Below, piece after piece: positions 54,495 through 63,312 of a stretch of DNA of 64,000 nt (its first letter is position 1; every line of letters begins with the position of its first letter). Position numbers and translations under genes: made by a program. Location of the stretch: assembly GCF_000261365.1 (NCBI RefSeq), contig NZ_AJVC01000003.1, positions 806,001 through 870,000 on the forward strand, written 5' to 3'. The notes below the pieces were generated by a model. It ran no database searches, had not been told where the DNA came from, and saw only the letters and a list, made by a program, of their open reading frames with translations. The stretch comes from Herbaspirillum sp. GW103. Its GTDB lineage: Bacteria > Pseudomonadota > Gammaproteobacteria > Burkholderiales > Burkholderiaceae_D.

Positions 54495-55163
54495 TCAGCC
54501 GTGATGCAGGCGACCGTCGCGCAGTTCGAAGACGGTCTGCCCCAGTGCTTGTACATCGGCCGGATCGTGCGTGATCAGCAGCATCGGCACCTGCAGCCGG
54601 GTTTGCAGCTCGGCCAGCTCGCTGCGCATGCGCTGGCGCAGCGACAGATCCAGGGCCGAGAAGGGCTCGTCCAGCAGCAGCATGTCGGGTTCGGCCATCA
54701 GTGCCCGCGCCAGCGCCACCCGCTGGCGCTGGCCGCCGGAGATCTGGGCCGGGCGGCTGTGGGCGATGGCTTCCAGTTCAAACGCCTGCAGCCACTGGCG
54801 CACCTTGGGATGTTGCGCCGGGTGGAGCAGGTTGAAACTGCCGCGCGCCAGGCCGAAGGCGATGTTCTGCGCCACCGTCAGATGTGGGAAGAGGGCGTAA
54901 TCCTGGAACAGATAGGCGACGTTGCGCTCCTGCACCGGTACATCGATGCCTTGCGCGCTGTCGAAGAGCGAGCGTCCCTGCACGCGGATGTGGCCGCTGT
55001 CAGGCCGCATGAGCCCGGCGATGGCCTTGAGCGTGAGGCTCTTGCCCGAGCCCGAGGGACCGTAGAGCACGATACGCTGACTGTCCGAGGCGAGGGTGAT
55101 ATCGAGCGAAAAGACCCGGTCGGCGGCGCGCAGTTGCTTCTGGAGGTGGAGGTCGACGCTCAC
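54495..55163 (-). CDS. modC: Molybdate ABC transporter ATPase ModC, short form
   Basis: An ABC ATPase of 222 residues: Walker A GPSGSGKS (35-42), Q-loop FQDYALFPHLTV, signature ISGGQRQR (141-148), Walker B MLLLDEPFSALD (161-172) and switch His in LITHD. It powers molybdate import with ModA and ModB. E. coli ModC has 352 residues because of a C-terminal TOBE domain that senses molybdate; this protein ends directly after the ATPase domain. The stop codon is clean and no TOBE-like coding sequence follows, so this is a natural short form. Third gene of modABC. Confidence 0.93.
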   Translation of the reverse strand: MSVDLHLQKQLRAADRVFSLDITLASDSQRIVLYGPSGSGKSLTLKAIAGLMRPDSGHIRVQGRSLFDSAQGIDVPVQERNVAYLFQDYALFPHLTVAQNIAFGLARGSFNLLHPAQHPKVRQWLQAFELEAIAHSRPAQISGGQRQRVALARALMAEPDMLLLDEPFSALDLSLRQRMRSELAELQTRLQVPMLLITHDPADVQALGQTVFELRDGRLHHG

Positions 55164-55200
55164 GTGATCGTTCAGGTAACAGGAGAAAAGAGGAAGAATC

Positions 55201-55875
55201 TTAACGGAGCGGCAGCCGCGCGCGGTCCGGCATCAGGCGCCCGGCCACCATCAACAGCACGATGCAGGTGAGCGAGGTCACCACGACCAGGAAGGTGGCC
55301 GTGCCGTCGTCACCGGCCTGCACGGCTTCGTAGATGGCGACCGACAGGGTTTGCGTGCGTCCCGGCAGGTTACCCGCCACCATCAGCGTGGCACCGAACT
55401 CGCCCAGCGCGCGCGCGAAGGCCAGCAGCACGCCGGCCGTGATGCCGCGCGCAGCCAGCGGCAGGCTGACGCGGAAAAACACGCCCGCTTCGGACACGCC
55501 CAGTACGCGGGCGGCATCCTCCAGTTGGTGATCCACGCTCTCGAAGGCCGCCCGCGCCGCCTTGAGTACCAGCGGAAAGGCCACGACGGTGGAGGCCAGC
55601 ACCGCCCCCTGCCAGGTGAAGACCAGCTCGATGCCCCATTGCTCCAGCCAGGCGCCCAGCGCGCCACGGCGGCCGAACAGCACCAGCAGGTAATAGCCCA
55701 GTACGGTCGGCGGCAGCACCAGCGGCAGGGTCAATACCGAATCGATGAAGTCGCGCAGCGGCGAACGCCAGCGTGAGAGGCCGAAGGCCGCCGCCACGCC
55801 CAGCACCAGGTTGAGCAGGGTGGCCAGTCCCGCGACCTTCAGCGAGAGCAGCAGGGGTATCCAGACCGGGTGCAT
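55201..55875 (-). CDS. modB: Molybdate ABC transporter permease ModB
   Basis: A protein of 224 residues with five to six membrane helices. LTLPLVLPPTVLGYYLLVLFGRRGALG and the permease motif FRVSLPLAARGITAGVLLAFARALGEFGATLMVAGNLPGRTQTLSVAIYEAVQAGD are typical of ModB; the EAA-like loop (ARALGEFGAT) contacts ModC. Inner membrane. It lies between modA (21 bases) and modC (37 bases) on the same strand. Confidence 0.96.
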   Translation of the reverse strand: MHPVWIPLLLSLKVAGLATLLNLVLGVAAAFGLSRWRSPLRDFIDSVLTLPLVLPPTVLGYYLLVLFGRRGALGAWLEQWGIELVFTWQGAVLASTVVAFPLVLKAARAAFESVDHQLEDAARVLGVSEAGVFFRVSLPLAARGITAGVLLAFARALGEFGATLMVAGNLPGRTQTLSVAIYEAVQAGDDGTATFLVVVTSLTCIVLLMVAGRLMPDRARLPLR

Positions 55876-55896
55876 CAGGCGCGCCGCGTCGGGGCT

Positions 55897-56667
55897 TCAG
55901 GGTTTCTGGAAACCGTAGCGCATCAGCACCGCCTGTCCGTTGGCCGACAGCACATGGGCCACGAACTGCGCCGCCAGCGCCTGTTGCCGGCTACCAGAGG
56001 TCACGGCGATGGGGTAGGTGGCCGGGGTGGTGGACGGGATGCGCAGGGCGACCTTGACCTTGTCGGGCATGATGGCCGCATCGGTGGCAAAGACGAAGCC
56101 GGCATCGACCTCGCCACGCGCCACGTAGTCCAGGCTGGTGCGCACGTTTTCGGCCAGTACACCCTTGGCCTGTACTTGCGTCCACAGTCCGGCCTGCTCC
56201 AGCGCTGCCTTGGTGTAGCGGCCGAAGGGGACGGAGGCCGGATTGCCCAGGGCAATGCGCTGGTAGGCCGTGCCGGTCAGGTCGGCCAGCGCGGCCGGTT
56301 GCTCCCTGGCGTCGTGCGGGACGATGAGCACGATCTGGTTGGCGGCAAAGGTCTTGCGCGTGGCCGGGTCCACAGCCTTTGCGGCAACGGCCTTGTCCAT
56401 GGCGGTCTGGTCGGCCGAGGCGAAGACGTCAGCCGGAGCGCCGCGCACGATCTGCTGCATGAGGATGTCGGAGGCGCCGAAGTTGGTAATGACCTTCACG
56501 CCGGGATGCTGCTGTTCGAAGCTCTGTGCCAGTTCCTTGAAGGCATTGGTCAGGCTGGCTGCCGCCGACACCACCAGGTCGGTGGCGTGCGCGCTGGTAG
56601 TAGCCAGCAGCAGCGTGGCGGCGCAGACGGCGCCCAGGGCGGCCTTGAGGCGGGCGGTTTTCAACAT
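55897..56667 (-). CDS. modA: Molybdate-binding periplasmic protein ModA
   Basis: A protein of 256 residues from ATG 56667. The signal peptide MLKTARLKAALGAVCAATLLLATTSAHA is cut before TDLVVSAAASLTNAFKELAQSFEQQHPGVKVITNFGASDILMQQIVRGAPADVFASADQTAMD, where the Ser residues of AAASL and FGASD bind the oxyanion. PFGRYTKAALEQAGLW and AGFVFATDAAIMPDKVKVALRIP are also ModA motifs. AAGGA lies before the ATG. First gene of modABC; a ModE-type operator is upstream. Confidence 0.96.
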   Translation of the reverse strand: MLKTARLKAALGAVCAATLLLATTSAHATDLVVSAAASLTNAFKELAQSFEQQHPGVKVITNFGASDILMQQIVRGAPADVFASADQTAMDKAVAAKAVDPATRKTFAANQIVLIVPHDAREQPAALADLTGTAYQRIALGNPASVPFGRYTKAALEQAGLWTQVQAKGVLAENVRTSLDYVARGEVDAGFVFATDAAIMPDKVKVALRIPSTTPATYPIAVTSGSRQQALAAQFVAHVLSANGQAVLMRYGFQKP

Positions 56668-56729
56668 GGTGCAGTCCTTGGTCGTGACAACTGAAGAAAA
56701 AGACAAAAAAACGAAGCAAGTCAAGTCGG

Positions 56730-56753
56730 CGAAATATACGCAAGGATATAACG
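56730..56753. promoter_or_regulatory. ModE-type operator between modA and modE
   Basis: CGAAATAT (56730-56737) and ATATAACG (56746-56753) form an imperfect dyad with 8 bases between the arms. The ModE consensus as I recall it is CGTTATAT-N8-ATATAACG: the right arm is exact and the left differs at two positions. The site lies 63 bases upstream of modA, in the divergent region. Confidence 0.75.
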
Positions 56754-56812
56754 AACGTCAATTGCGTGCAGCTGCCTCGCCGCTTTGTCTGCCCGCTAGT
56801 ACAATCACGCGC

Positions 56813-57214
56813 ATGAATGATTCCAAGACCCTAAGAGTGCGCGTGATGCAGGGGCAGACCATTGCCTTCGGCCCGGGGAAGGCCGACCTGCTGCAGGCGA
56901 TCGCGCAGACCGGTTCGATTTCCGCGGCGGCGCGCAAGATGCAGATGTCCTATCGGCGTGCCTGGCTGCTGGTGGAGGAGATGAACCGCTGTTTTGCCAG
57001 TGCGCTGGTGGCCACCGCCACCGGGGGCGCACGCGGGGGCGGGGCGGCGGTGACCGAGCTGGGGCAGGAAGTGCTGGCGCGCTATCGCCGCATGCAGAAG
57101 AAGGCGGCGGCCAGCATCGCCGCCGATCTCGCGCATCTGCAGGGGCTCATGCGCGCCCCTGATGACGCCGGCCATGCAGCGCGCGATGAAGAGGGCGACG
57201 GTCACGATGCGTGA
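56813..57214 (+). CDS. modE: ModE-like molybdate-responsive regulator, DNA-binding domain only
   Basis: A protein of 133 residues: LRVRVMQGQTIAFGPGKADLLQAIAQTGSISAAARKMQMSYRRAWLLVEEMNRCF is the ModE winged helix, GGARGGGAAVTELGQEVLARYRRMQ the wing. E. coli ModE has 262 residues with a C-terminal pair of TOBE/Mop domains that bind molybdate; these are missing. It may sense metal through another partner or act as a constitutive repressor. ATG 56813 lies eight bases after TACAAT (56800-56805), and no ribosome-binding site is seen, so the message may be leaderless. Its stop overlaps the ClC start. Confidence 0.9.
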   Translation: MNDSKTLRVRVMQGQTIAFGPGKADLLQAIAQTGSISAAARKMQMSYRRAWLLVEEMNRCFASALVATATGGARGGGAAVTELGQEVLARYRRMQKKAAASIAADLAHLQGLMRAPDDAGHAARDEEGDGHDA

Positions 57215-58943
57215 ACTCTGGATCAAGTCCCGGCTGCGCGTCTTGAATGCCTGCCGCGTGTCCGAAAACCATTCCATGCTGCTGTGGGGCGCGCTGGCCG
57301 GCTTCGTCGGTGCACTGGCCACGATTGCCTTCCGGGAATGTATTGCGCTGCTGCAGATCTGGCTCACCGGTCACGATGGCAGCTTTGTCGATATCGCCAA
57401 GGGTTTGTCCTGGCCGGTGCGCCTGCTGCTGCCGGCCTGTGGCGGGGTCGTCGCCGGCTTGTTCCTGGTCTGGGCCAAGCGCACGCCGGCCGGTAACGGC
57501 GGCGACTACATGGAAGCGGTGGCCATCGGTGATGGCGCCATCCCCGTGCGCAATACGCTCTTGCGCAGCATTTCCTCGCTGGCCTCGATTGCCTCTGGGG
57601 GCTCCATCGGTCGCGAAGGTCCCATGGTGCAACTGTCGGCACTGTGTGCATCGCTGATGGGCAAGTTTTCGCATTTTCCTTCATCTCGCCTGCGCCTGCT
57701 GGTGGCCTGCGGGGCCGCAGCGGGCATTACCTCGGCCTATAACGCGCCCATCGCGGGCGCTTTCTTCATTACGGAGATTGTGCTCGGTTCGCTGGTCATG
57801 GAAAGCTTCGGCCCTGTCGTGGTGGCCTCGGTGGTGGCCAACATCACCATGCGCGAACTGCCCGGCTACCGCGCCAGCTACCAGATGCCGTATTTCCCCG
57901 AGATCGGCGGCTGGGAAGTGCTGCTGTTTCTGGTACTGGGCGTGCTGGCCGGGATTCTGGCGCCGCAGTTCCTGCGCGTGCTCGAACTGGGCAAGCAGGG
58001 CTTCGCCAGGTTCAGGCTGCCGCTGCCGGTACGACTGGGCGTGGGTGGCTTGCTGGTGGGACTGATCTCCGTTGAGGTGCCGGAGGTCTGGGGCAATGGC
58101 TACAGCCTGGTCAATTCGCTGCTGCATACCACCTGGCTATGGCAGGCAGTGCTGGTGGTGCTGGTGGTCAAGGTGCTGGCCACGGCCATCACGGTCGGAT
58201 CGGGGGCGGTCGGCGGTATCTTTACGCCCACGCTCTTCGTCGGTGCGGCGGTGGGCTACCTGTTCGGCGATGCCGCGCAGGCCTTGCTGCCCTTCCACAT
58301 GTCGCAGCCCTTCGCCTATGCCATGGTGGGCATGGGAGCCTTCCTGGCGGCGGCGTCCTATGCGCCGCTGATGGCCATCCTGATGATCTTCGAGATGACC
58401 CTGAGCTATCAGGTCGTGCTGCCGCTCATGCTGTCCTGCGTGGTGGCCTATGTGGTGGCGCGCAGCGTCGATGGTCGCTCGATGTACGAGATCACCCTCA
58501 AGCGCCACCATGACAACGAGGAGCGACTGCGCCTGCGCGGCACCCAGATGAGCGAGCTGATCCGGCCGGCGGAGACGGTACTGCCCGAGACGGCCAGTCT
58601 GCAAGAGCTCAGCGCGCTGTTCCTGAAGTATCCGGTCAAGTATGTCTATATCGTCGATGCGCAAGAGCGCTACCAGGGTGTGGTGGCCTTGCAGGACATC
58701 ACCTCCTGGCTGCTGGACAAGAAGGAAGCGACAGGCCGCGTGGCGCGCGATTTCCTGCGGCCGCATTTCCTGCATGAGGTCACGCCCGACATGTCCCTGG
58801 GCGAAGCGCTGCAGTTGTTCCTGGATCACCAGGGCGAGCGCCTGCCGGTGATCGCCAGCGCCGACGATCCGCGCCTGCTGGGCGTGGTCTTCAAGACCTC
58901 GCTGCTGGATGCCTATTTCCGCCTTGATCGCGCCGGCAACTGA
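57207..58943 (+). CDS. ClC-family chloride channel/antiporter with C-terminal CBS pair
   Basis: A protein of 578 residues from ATG 57207, with about ten to twelve membrane segments. ASGGSIGREGPMVQLSA holds the gating glutamate (GREGP) and GSGAVGGIFTPTLFVGAAVGYLFG the second anion-binding motif. Two CBS domains follow (about 430-575; PVKYVYIVDAQERYQGVVALQDI and GERLPVIASADDPRLLGVV). Bacterial ClCs exchange chloride for protons or act as channels; which one is not clear. The start overlaps the modE stop (GCGTGA), so the two are probably co-transcribed, although no functional link with molybdate is known. Confidence 0.92.
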   Translation: MRELWIKSRLRVLNACRVSENHSMLLWGALAGFVGALATIAFRECIALLQIWLTGHDGSFVDIAKGLSWPVRLLLPACGGVVAGLFLVWAKRTPAGNGGDYMEAVAIGDGAIPVRNTLLRSISSLASIASGGSIGREGPMVQLSALCASLMGKFSHFPSSRLRLLVACGAAAGITSAYNAPIAGAFFITEIVLGSLVMESFGPVVVASVVANITMRELPGYRASYQMPYFPEIGGWEVLLFLVLGVLAGILAPQFLRVLELGKQGFARFRLPLPVRLGVGGLLVGLISVEVPEVWGNGYSLVNSLLHTTWLWQAVLVVLVVKVLATAITVGSGAVGGIFTPTLFVGAAVGYLFGDAAQALLPFHMSQPFAYAMVGMGAFLAAASYAPLMAILMIFEMTLSYQVVLPLMLSCVVAYVVARSVDGRSMYEITLKRHHDNEERLRLRGTQMSELIRPAETVLPETASLQELSALFLKYPVKYVYIVDAQERYQGVVALQDITSWLLDKKEATGRVARDFLRPHFLHEVTPDMSLGEALQLFLDHQGERLPVIASADDPRLLGVVFKTSLLDAYFRLDRAGN

Positions 58944-59156
58944 GGATGTCGGCGCGCATCCGCAGCGACCCGCACCGGTGCAGGGCAGAGCGCTGCGGCA
59001 GGCGTTGTTTGTAACAATGACAGAGTAGTCCGACAACTGCTCACTTATCCTTGATAAAATGCGAAACGTTTCCGCCTCATCGGTGGTCTTGGCGCAAACT
59101 GCATTCGCATCCGTGCGTCATCCGATTTCAACCCCCATCCTAGAAGTGAATTTTCC

Positions 59157-60044
59157 ATGCTGAGTTATCGCCACGCTTTTCACGCCGGCAACCATGCCGA
59201 TGTCCTGAAGCATATGGTGATCATCCAGTTGATGCGCTATCTCGGGCAGAAAGACACTGCCTACATGGTCATCGACACCCATGCCGGCGCGGGCGTCTAC
59301 GCGCTCGATGGAGATTACGCCAGCAAGAACGCCGAATATGAAACCGGCATCGCCAAGCTGTGGGACCGCAAGGACCTGCCGGCGGTGGTGAAGGAATATG
59401 TCGATCTGGTCAGGTCGCTCAATCCCAGCGGCAAGATGCGTTACTACCCCGGTTCGCCCTACTGCGCCGAGAAGACCATGCGCGAGCAGGATCGCCTGCG
59501 CCTGTTCGAAATGCACCCCAGCGAAGTGAAGGTGCTGGAAGACAACTTCCGCAAGCTCGAAGCCCACGCCGCCGCCCAGGGCCAGCGTCCGTCCGCGCGC
59601 GGCAAGCGGGTGATGGTGCATCGGGGAGACGGTTTCCAGGGGCTCAAGGCGCTGTTGCCGCCTCCGTCGCGGCGCGGCCTGGTGCTCATCGACCCGCCCT
59701 ATGAAGACAAGCGTGACTACACCCATGTGGCCCAGGTACTGGCCGATGCGCTCACCCGCTTCCCCACCGGCACCTACGCGGTGTGGTACCCGGTCCTGCA
59801 ACGCAATGAATCACGTCAGTTGCCCGAGCGTCTCAAGCGCCTGGGCGCCAAAAGCTGGCTCAATGTCACCCTGGCCATCCATGGCCCGGCGCCGGATGGC
59901 TTCGGCTTGCACAACAGCGGCATGTTCATCCTCAACCCGCCCTGGACCCTGGAGGCGCAGTTGAAGGAAGTCATGCCCTACCTGATCGAGGTGCTGGGCG
60001 TGGACGACAGCGCAGAGTATCTGCTCGAATCGGGCGAAAACTGA
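59157..60044 (+). CDS. rlmJ: 23S rRNA (adenine2030-N6)-methyltransferase RlmJ
   Basis: A protein of 295 residues. MLSYRHAFHAGNHADVLKHMVIIQLMRYLGQKDTAYMVIDTHAGAGVYAL is the RlmJ N-terminal signature with the SAM-binding motif, and GLVLIDPPYEDKRDYTHV contains the catalytic DPPY at 179-182. It methylates A2030 of 23S rRNA. Single gene; a TAAAAT at 59055-59060 could be its -10. Confidence 0.96.
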   Translation: MLSYRHAFHAGNHADVLKHMVIIQLMRYLGQKDTAYMVIDTHAGAGVYALDGDYASKNAEYETGIAKLWDRKDLPAVVKEYVDLVRSLNPSGKMRYYPGSPYCAEKTMREQDRLRLFEMHPSEVKVLEDNFRKLEAHAAAQGQRPSARGKRVMVHRGDGFQGLKALLPPPSRRGLVLIDPPYEDKRDYTHVAQVLADALTRFPTGTYAVWYPVLQRNESRQLPERLKRLGAKSWLNVTLAIHGPAPDGFGLHNSGMFILNPPWTLEAQLKEVMPYLIEVLGVDDSAEYLLESGEN

Positions 60045-60192
60045 GCCATGCAGGTCTGGCGTGTGAATATTCGTGATTTTTTCACCGGGAGTGGCGGCAA
60101 TGTCGCTGAAACCATGCCAAATCGGCATACAATAAGCGGATTGCTGCACGTCAAGATAGATCGCAACACCAGGGGCCCGTAGAAGAACAACC

Positions 60193-61551
60193 ATGTCAGA
60201 CCAGTCCGCCGACCCAACCGCATCGCCCCTTCCCGCACACCAGGCCTTGGATTTCTTCCTGGCGCGCCAGCCCATCCTGAGCCGTGAGCAAGACCTGATC
60301 GGCTACGAACTGCTGTTTCGCAGTGCCGCCTTCGGTCCGGCCAATGTGAAGGATGACGTCACGGCCACCGCAGCCGTGATTGCCCATGCGTCCGAGCTGG
60401 GGCTGTCCAACGTGATCGGCAATCTGCACGGCTTCATCAATGTCGATGCAGCTGTGCTGATGAGCGACTTCATTTATTTCCTGCCGGCCGACAAGGTGGT
60501 GCTGGAGATCCTGGAGACAGTACGCGTGACGCCCGAGCTGGTGATGCGGGTGCGTGAACTGGTGGCGGCCGGTTACGTCTTTGCGCTGGACGACGTGGTG
60601 GCCGAATCGCAGGAGATCGAAGAGCTGCTGCCGCTGGTGAAGATCATCAAGATCGATGTCATGGAGGTCGATCCCAGCAAGCTGCTCAAGCTGTCGGTGC
60701 ACTTCAAGCGGGCGCAGAAGGAACTGCTGGCCGAGAAGGTCGAGAGCCTGCAAGTGTTCAATGACTGCATGACCTTCGGTTTCGACTACTTCCAGGGATA
60801 TTACTTCGCCAAGCCGATGATCCTCCAGGGCAAGAAGCTGGAAGCCTCGAAGATGATCATCATGCACCTCTTGACCCTCCTGGTGCGCAATGTCGACAAC
60901 GCCGAGATCGTGCGTTACATCAAGCGCGACGTGGCCTTGTCACTCACGCTGCTACGGCTGGTCAACACGCCCGTCTACGGTTTCCAGAAGTTCATCGATT
61001 CGCTGGGACAGGCGCTCATCGTACTGGGTCGCCGCCAGCTCAAGCGCTGGCTGCAGATCCTGCTGTTTGCCAATACCGACAAGGATCGCTCCCATGCCAT
61101 GTCGCCGCTGATGATCCTGGCGGCCACGCGCGGCAAGATGCTGGAACTGATCACCGCCAGGATTCGCCCGGGTCGTCGCAAGATGTCGGAGATGGCCTTC
61201 ACGGTCGGCATCATGTCGCTGGTCGATGCACTTTTCGGCATGAGCATGGAAACCGTGCTGCGCCAGATTACCGTCAGCACCGAGATCCGCGAAGCGCTGC
61301 TGCGCCGCACCGGCTTCTATGGCACCGTGCTGCGCCTGGTGGAGTGCACCGAGCTGCGCGCCCCCGACCAGGCCGAGATGCAGCGCCTGCTGGAAGAGCT
61401 GCAACTGTCGGCGGACGATTTCTTTGCCGCCGAAAAACAGGCCTTTGAGTGGGGCAACAGTATCGCCAACAACAATATCGGCCAGCATGCCACCATGCAG
61501 ATGTCGCCCCCGCCAGAAGGCTACATCGATGACGATGATGACGATGACTGA
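60193..61551 (+). CDS. EAL-HDOD protein (YuxH-type signalling protein)
   Basis: A protein of 452 residues. The N-terminal EAL-type domain (about 20-215) keeps most catalytic positions: Glu39 in YELLF, Asn83 in FINVD, Glu105, Asp133-Asp134 in ALDDV, Lys153 in IIKID, Glu181 or 184 and Gln201 in FQGYYFAKP. An HDOD domain follows (about 225-425; VALSLTLLRLVNTPVYGFQKFIDSLGQALIVLGRRQLKRWLQILLF). Such proteins link c-di-GMP to stress or motility control; many do not hydrolyse c-di-GMP. The C-terminus ends in seven consecutive aspartates. Whether this EAL is active cannot be told from sequence. Confidence 0.9.
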   Translation: MSDQSADPTASPLPAHQALDFFLARQPILSREQDLIGYELLFRSAAFGPANVKDDVTATAAVIAHASELGLSNVIGNLHGFINVDAAVLMSDFIYFLPADKVVLEILETVRVTPELVMRVRELVAAGYVFALDDVVAESQEIEELLPLVKIIKIDVMEVDPSKLLKLSVHFKRAQKELLAEKVESLQVFNDCMTFGFDYFQGYYFAKPMILQGKKLEASKMIIMHLLTLLVRNVDNAEIVRYIKRDVALSLTLLRLVNTPVYGFQKFIDSLGQALIVLGRRQLKRWLQILLFANTDKDRSHAMSPLMILAATRGKMLELITARIRPGRRKMSEMAFTVGIMSLVDALFGMSMETVLRQITVSTEIREALLRRTGFYGTVLRLVECTELRAPDQAEMQRLLEELQLSADDFFAAEKQAFEWGNSIANNNIGQHATMQMSPPPEGYIDDDDDDD

Positions 61552-61593
61552 GCCCGCCGCTCCCCAGGGCGAACCCGTATCGCCATGAAAATC

Positions 61594-61615
61594 CGGGCTG
61601 CATTTTTGCAGCCCG
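61594..61615. terminator. Terminator between EAL-HDOD gene and the membrane-protein gene
   Basis: A perfect 9-bp stem CGGGCTGCA/TGCAGCCCG with loop TTTT. T-rich sequence follows weakly on both sides, so it may serve both convergent genes. Confidence 0.75.
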
Positions 61616-61643
61616 CTTCATTTCTGCGATCAGAAATCTGAAT

Positions 61644-62258
61644 CTACTTGCTACGCATGCGGGCCACCAGCCGGCGCAGCAGCCGCAACAGCCGGGCTGA
61701 CGGCGCTGTAGGCGCGGTGGTCATGCGGGCCGCCAGTGTGTGTCTGAGGGTGGCGATGGAGCTCTTCACTGCCCGCAGCAGGCGCTGCACCCGCTGCCAC
61801 AGCGCCGTGGCTTGCAATTGCGCCGTGAGCCTGGCTTTGAGCGCGAGCAGTCGGTCGTGATAGCGCTGGAACCATGCCAGCGACAGCAGGCTGCGCTTTG
61901 TCAGTGCATAGATGCGCGCCACCAGGGCGGTGCCCAGCACCTTGGCGGCCAGCACGATGATCAGGCCCAGGGTTGGGTGGCCGTGTGTGATCGACAGCAG
62001 TGCCAGGATCTTCACCGGCAGCAGCAGCAAGGTCGGCGCCAGGAAGACCGCCAGTGCCGCATAGGGTGAGCGCCGTTCCACCCAGCGCTGCAGGCGGACC
62101 AGCCAGGGCCAGTCGGGGATACGCGCCAGTACGGCCTCGGTAGCCTCCCATAGCCATTCTTCCAGCATCAGCAGCAGGGCCGCCGTGTAGATCAAGGGGG
62201 CCAGCAGGCGTCGGCGCCAGCGGGAGGGCCGACGCGGCGGCGCAGTGGCGTCAGTCAT
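61644..62258 (-). CDS. Membrane protein of unknown function with basic cytoplasmic tail
   Basis: A protein of 204 residues that I do not recognise. Three hydrophobic segments are seen (LLAPLIYTAALLLMLEEWLWEA, YAALAVFLAPTLLLLPVKILALLS and LGLIIVLAAKVLGTALVARIYAL), then a long helical, Arg/Leu-rich tail (about 120-204). It starts seven bases after the stop of the methylglyoxal-synthase-like gene on the same strand, so the two probably form an operon. Confidence 0.75.
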   Translation of the reverse strand: MTDATAPPRRPSRWRRRLLAPLIYTAALLLMLEEWLWEATEAVLARIPDWPWLVRLQRWVERRSPYAALAVFLAPTLLLLPVKILALLSITHGHPTLGLIIVLAAKVLGTALVARIYALTKRSLLSLAWFQRYHDRLLALKARLTAQLQATALWQRVQRLLRAVKSSIATLRHTLAARMTTAPTAPSARLLRLLRRLVARMRSK

Positions 62259-62265
62259 CCGGCAA

Positions 62266-63153
62266 TCAGACGGCGCGCGCCTTGATGAGCGAGAGCCAGC
62301 GGTCCCCCCATTTCACGTCGCTCATGCAGGAGGCGTAGCCGGTGACGGTGCGGGCGGCGCGTTCCAGCAGCTGGATGTCGGCTTCGTGCTGGCGGGCTAC
62401 GTGCGGGTCTTCGAGGAACAGTACGCGGCGGCACTGACGTTCGAGGATCAGTTCGGCGATCTGGGCATCGCCCCCAAGGGGCCCGGAGAGGAAGGGCTTG
62501 ACCCAGTGGCGGCCCGCTTCGCCCTTCTTCTTCATGGCCAGCTGGTTGAGCAGGCCGCCGGTGGTGCCGGTGGCGCAGCGGAAGGCGAACTGGTCGAGCA
62601 CCTCGAAGTGCTTTTCGGCCAGTTCCAACATGCGCGTCTTCATGGCGTCGTGGGCGATGAGGGCAATCCCTTCGTCTTGCAGATGGAAACGATCATCCAG
62701 GAAACTGTCCGGTGCCGCACCGTTGGCCAGGGCTTCCAGCTCGAACCATTCCTGGGCGCCCGCCAGGGTCGAGAGGAAGGGCTTGCCGTGGATCACGCAC
62801 TGGCGCTTCAGGGCCACCGCTTCCGGGAAGGTGGAGGAGGGATCGACCGGGTCGATCAGGTAGATCACGGCATCGAGGGTGCGCTCCGGATCGGGATCGA
62901 CGGTGCGCGAGACCAGCTTCATCAGGCCGCCATGACGACCATAGGGAAAGCGTACCAGGTGTTCGTAGCCGGGCAGCAGATTCATCTGGCCGATGGCATC
63001 GAGCGTGCGGCCGACCACGATCAGTTCAGGTTGCAGGCTTTCGATGCGATGGCGCGAGCCGGTCAGCAACTGGACCAGGGCGGAATCGGAAGCGTCCTGA
63101 TGGGCGCGGTTGGCAATGAGACCGATGCGATAGCGGGGAGCGATGGAAGACAT
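62266..63153 (-). CDS. Methylglyoxal-synthase-like protein with two related halves
   Basis: A protein of 295 residues from ATG 63153. The second half (about 162-285) matches methylglyoxal synthase: LIAHDAMKTRMLELAEKHFEVLDQFAFRCATGTTGGLL, FLSGPLGGDAQIAELIL with the catalytic Asp in GGD (229) and VLFLEDPHVARQHEADIQLLERAA. The first half (about 8-130; IGLIANRAHQDAS, GRHGGLMKLVSRT, DAVIYLIDPVDPSSTFPEAVALKRQCV) has the same order of elements but lacks the TGTTG and GGD motifs. E. coli MgsA has only 152 residues. It may make methylglyoxal from dihydroxyacetone phosphate, or have another role. A start at 63195 adds 14 residues. Confidence 0.8.
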   Translation of the reverse strand: MSSIAPRYRIGLIANRAHQDASDSALVQLLTGSRHRIESLQPELIVVGRTLDAIGQMNLLPGYEHLVRFPYGRHGGLMKLVSRTVDPDPERTLDAVIYLIDPVDPSSTFPEAVALKRQCVIHGKPFLSTLAGAQEWFELEALANGAAPDSFLDDRFHLQDEGIALIAHDAMKTRMLELAEKHFEVLDQFAFRCATGTTGGLLNQLAMKKKGEAGRHWVKPFLSGPLGGDAQIAELILERQCRRVLFLEDPHVARQHEADIQLLERAARTVTGYASCMSDVKWGDRWLSLIKARAV

Positions 63154-63285
63154 GGGCGCAAGCAGGCGAGTTGGAGGACCTGGCATGGAGAGCATGCGCA
63201 GGCGCGAGTGCAGATTATCGCCGAGTGCGCCGCAAAGGGCGAGCCTGACACAGTGCCACGCGCATTAATGGACGCAACTGTACCG

Positions 63286-63312
63286 TTGCACACCCCCGCA
63301 TGCGGCTACAAT
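63286..63312 (+). promoter_or_regulatory. Possible promoter of greB
   Basis: TTGCAC (63286-63291) and TACAAT (63307-63312) with a 15-base spacer, shorter than ideal. It lies 33 bases before the greB ATG. Confidence 0.45.
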
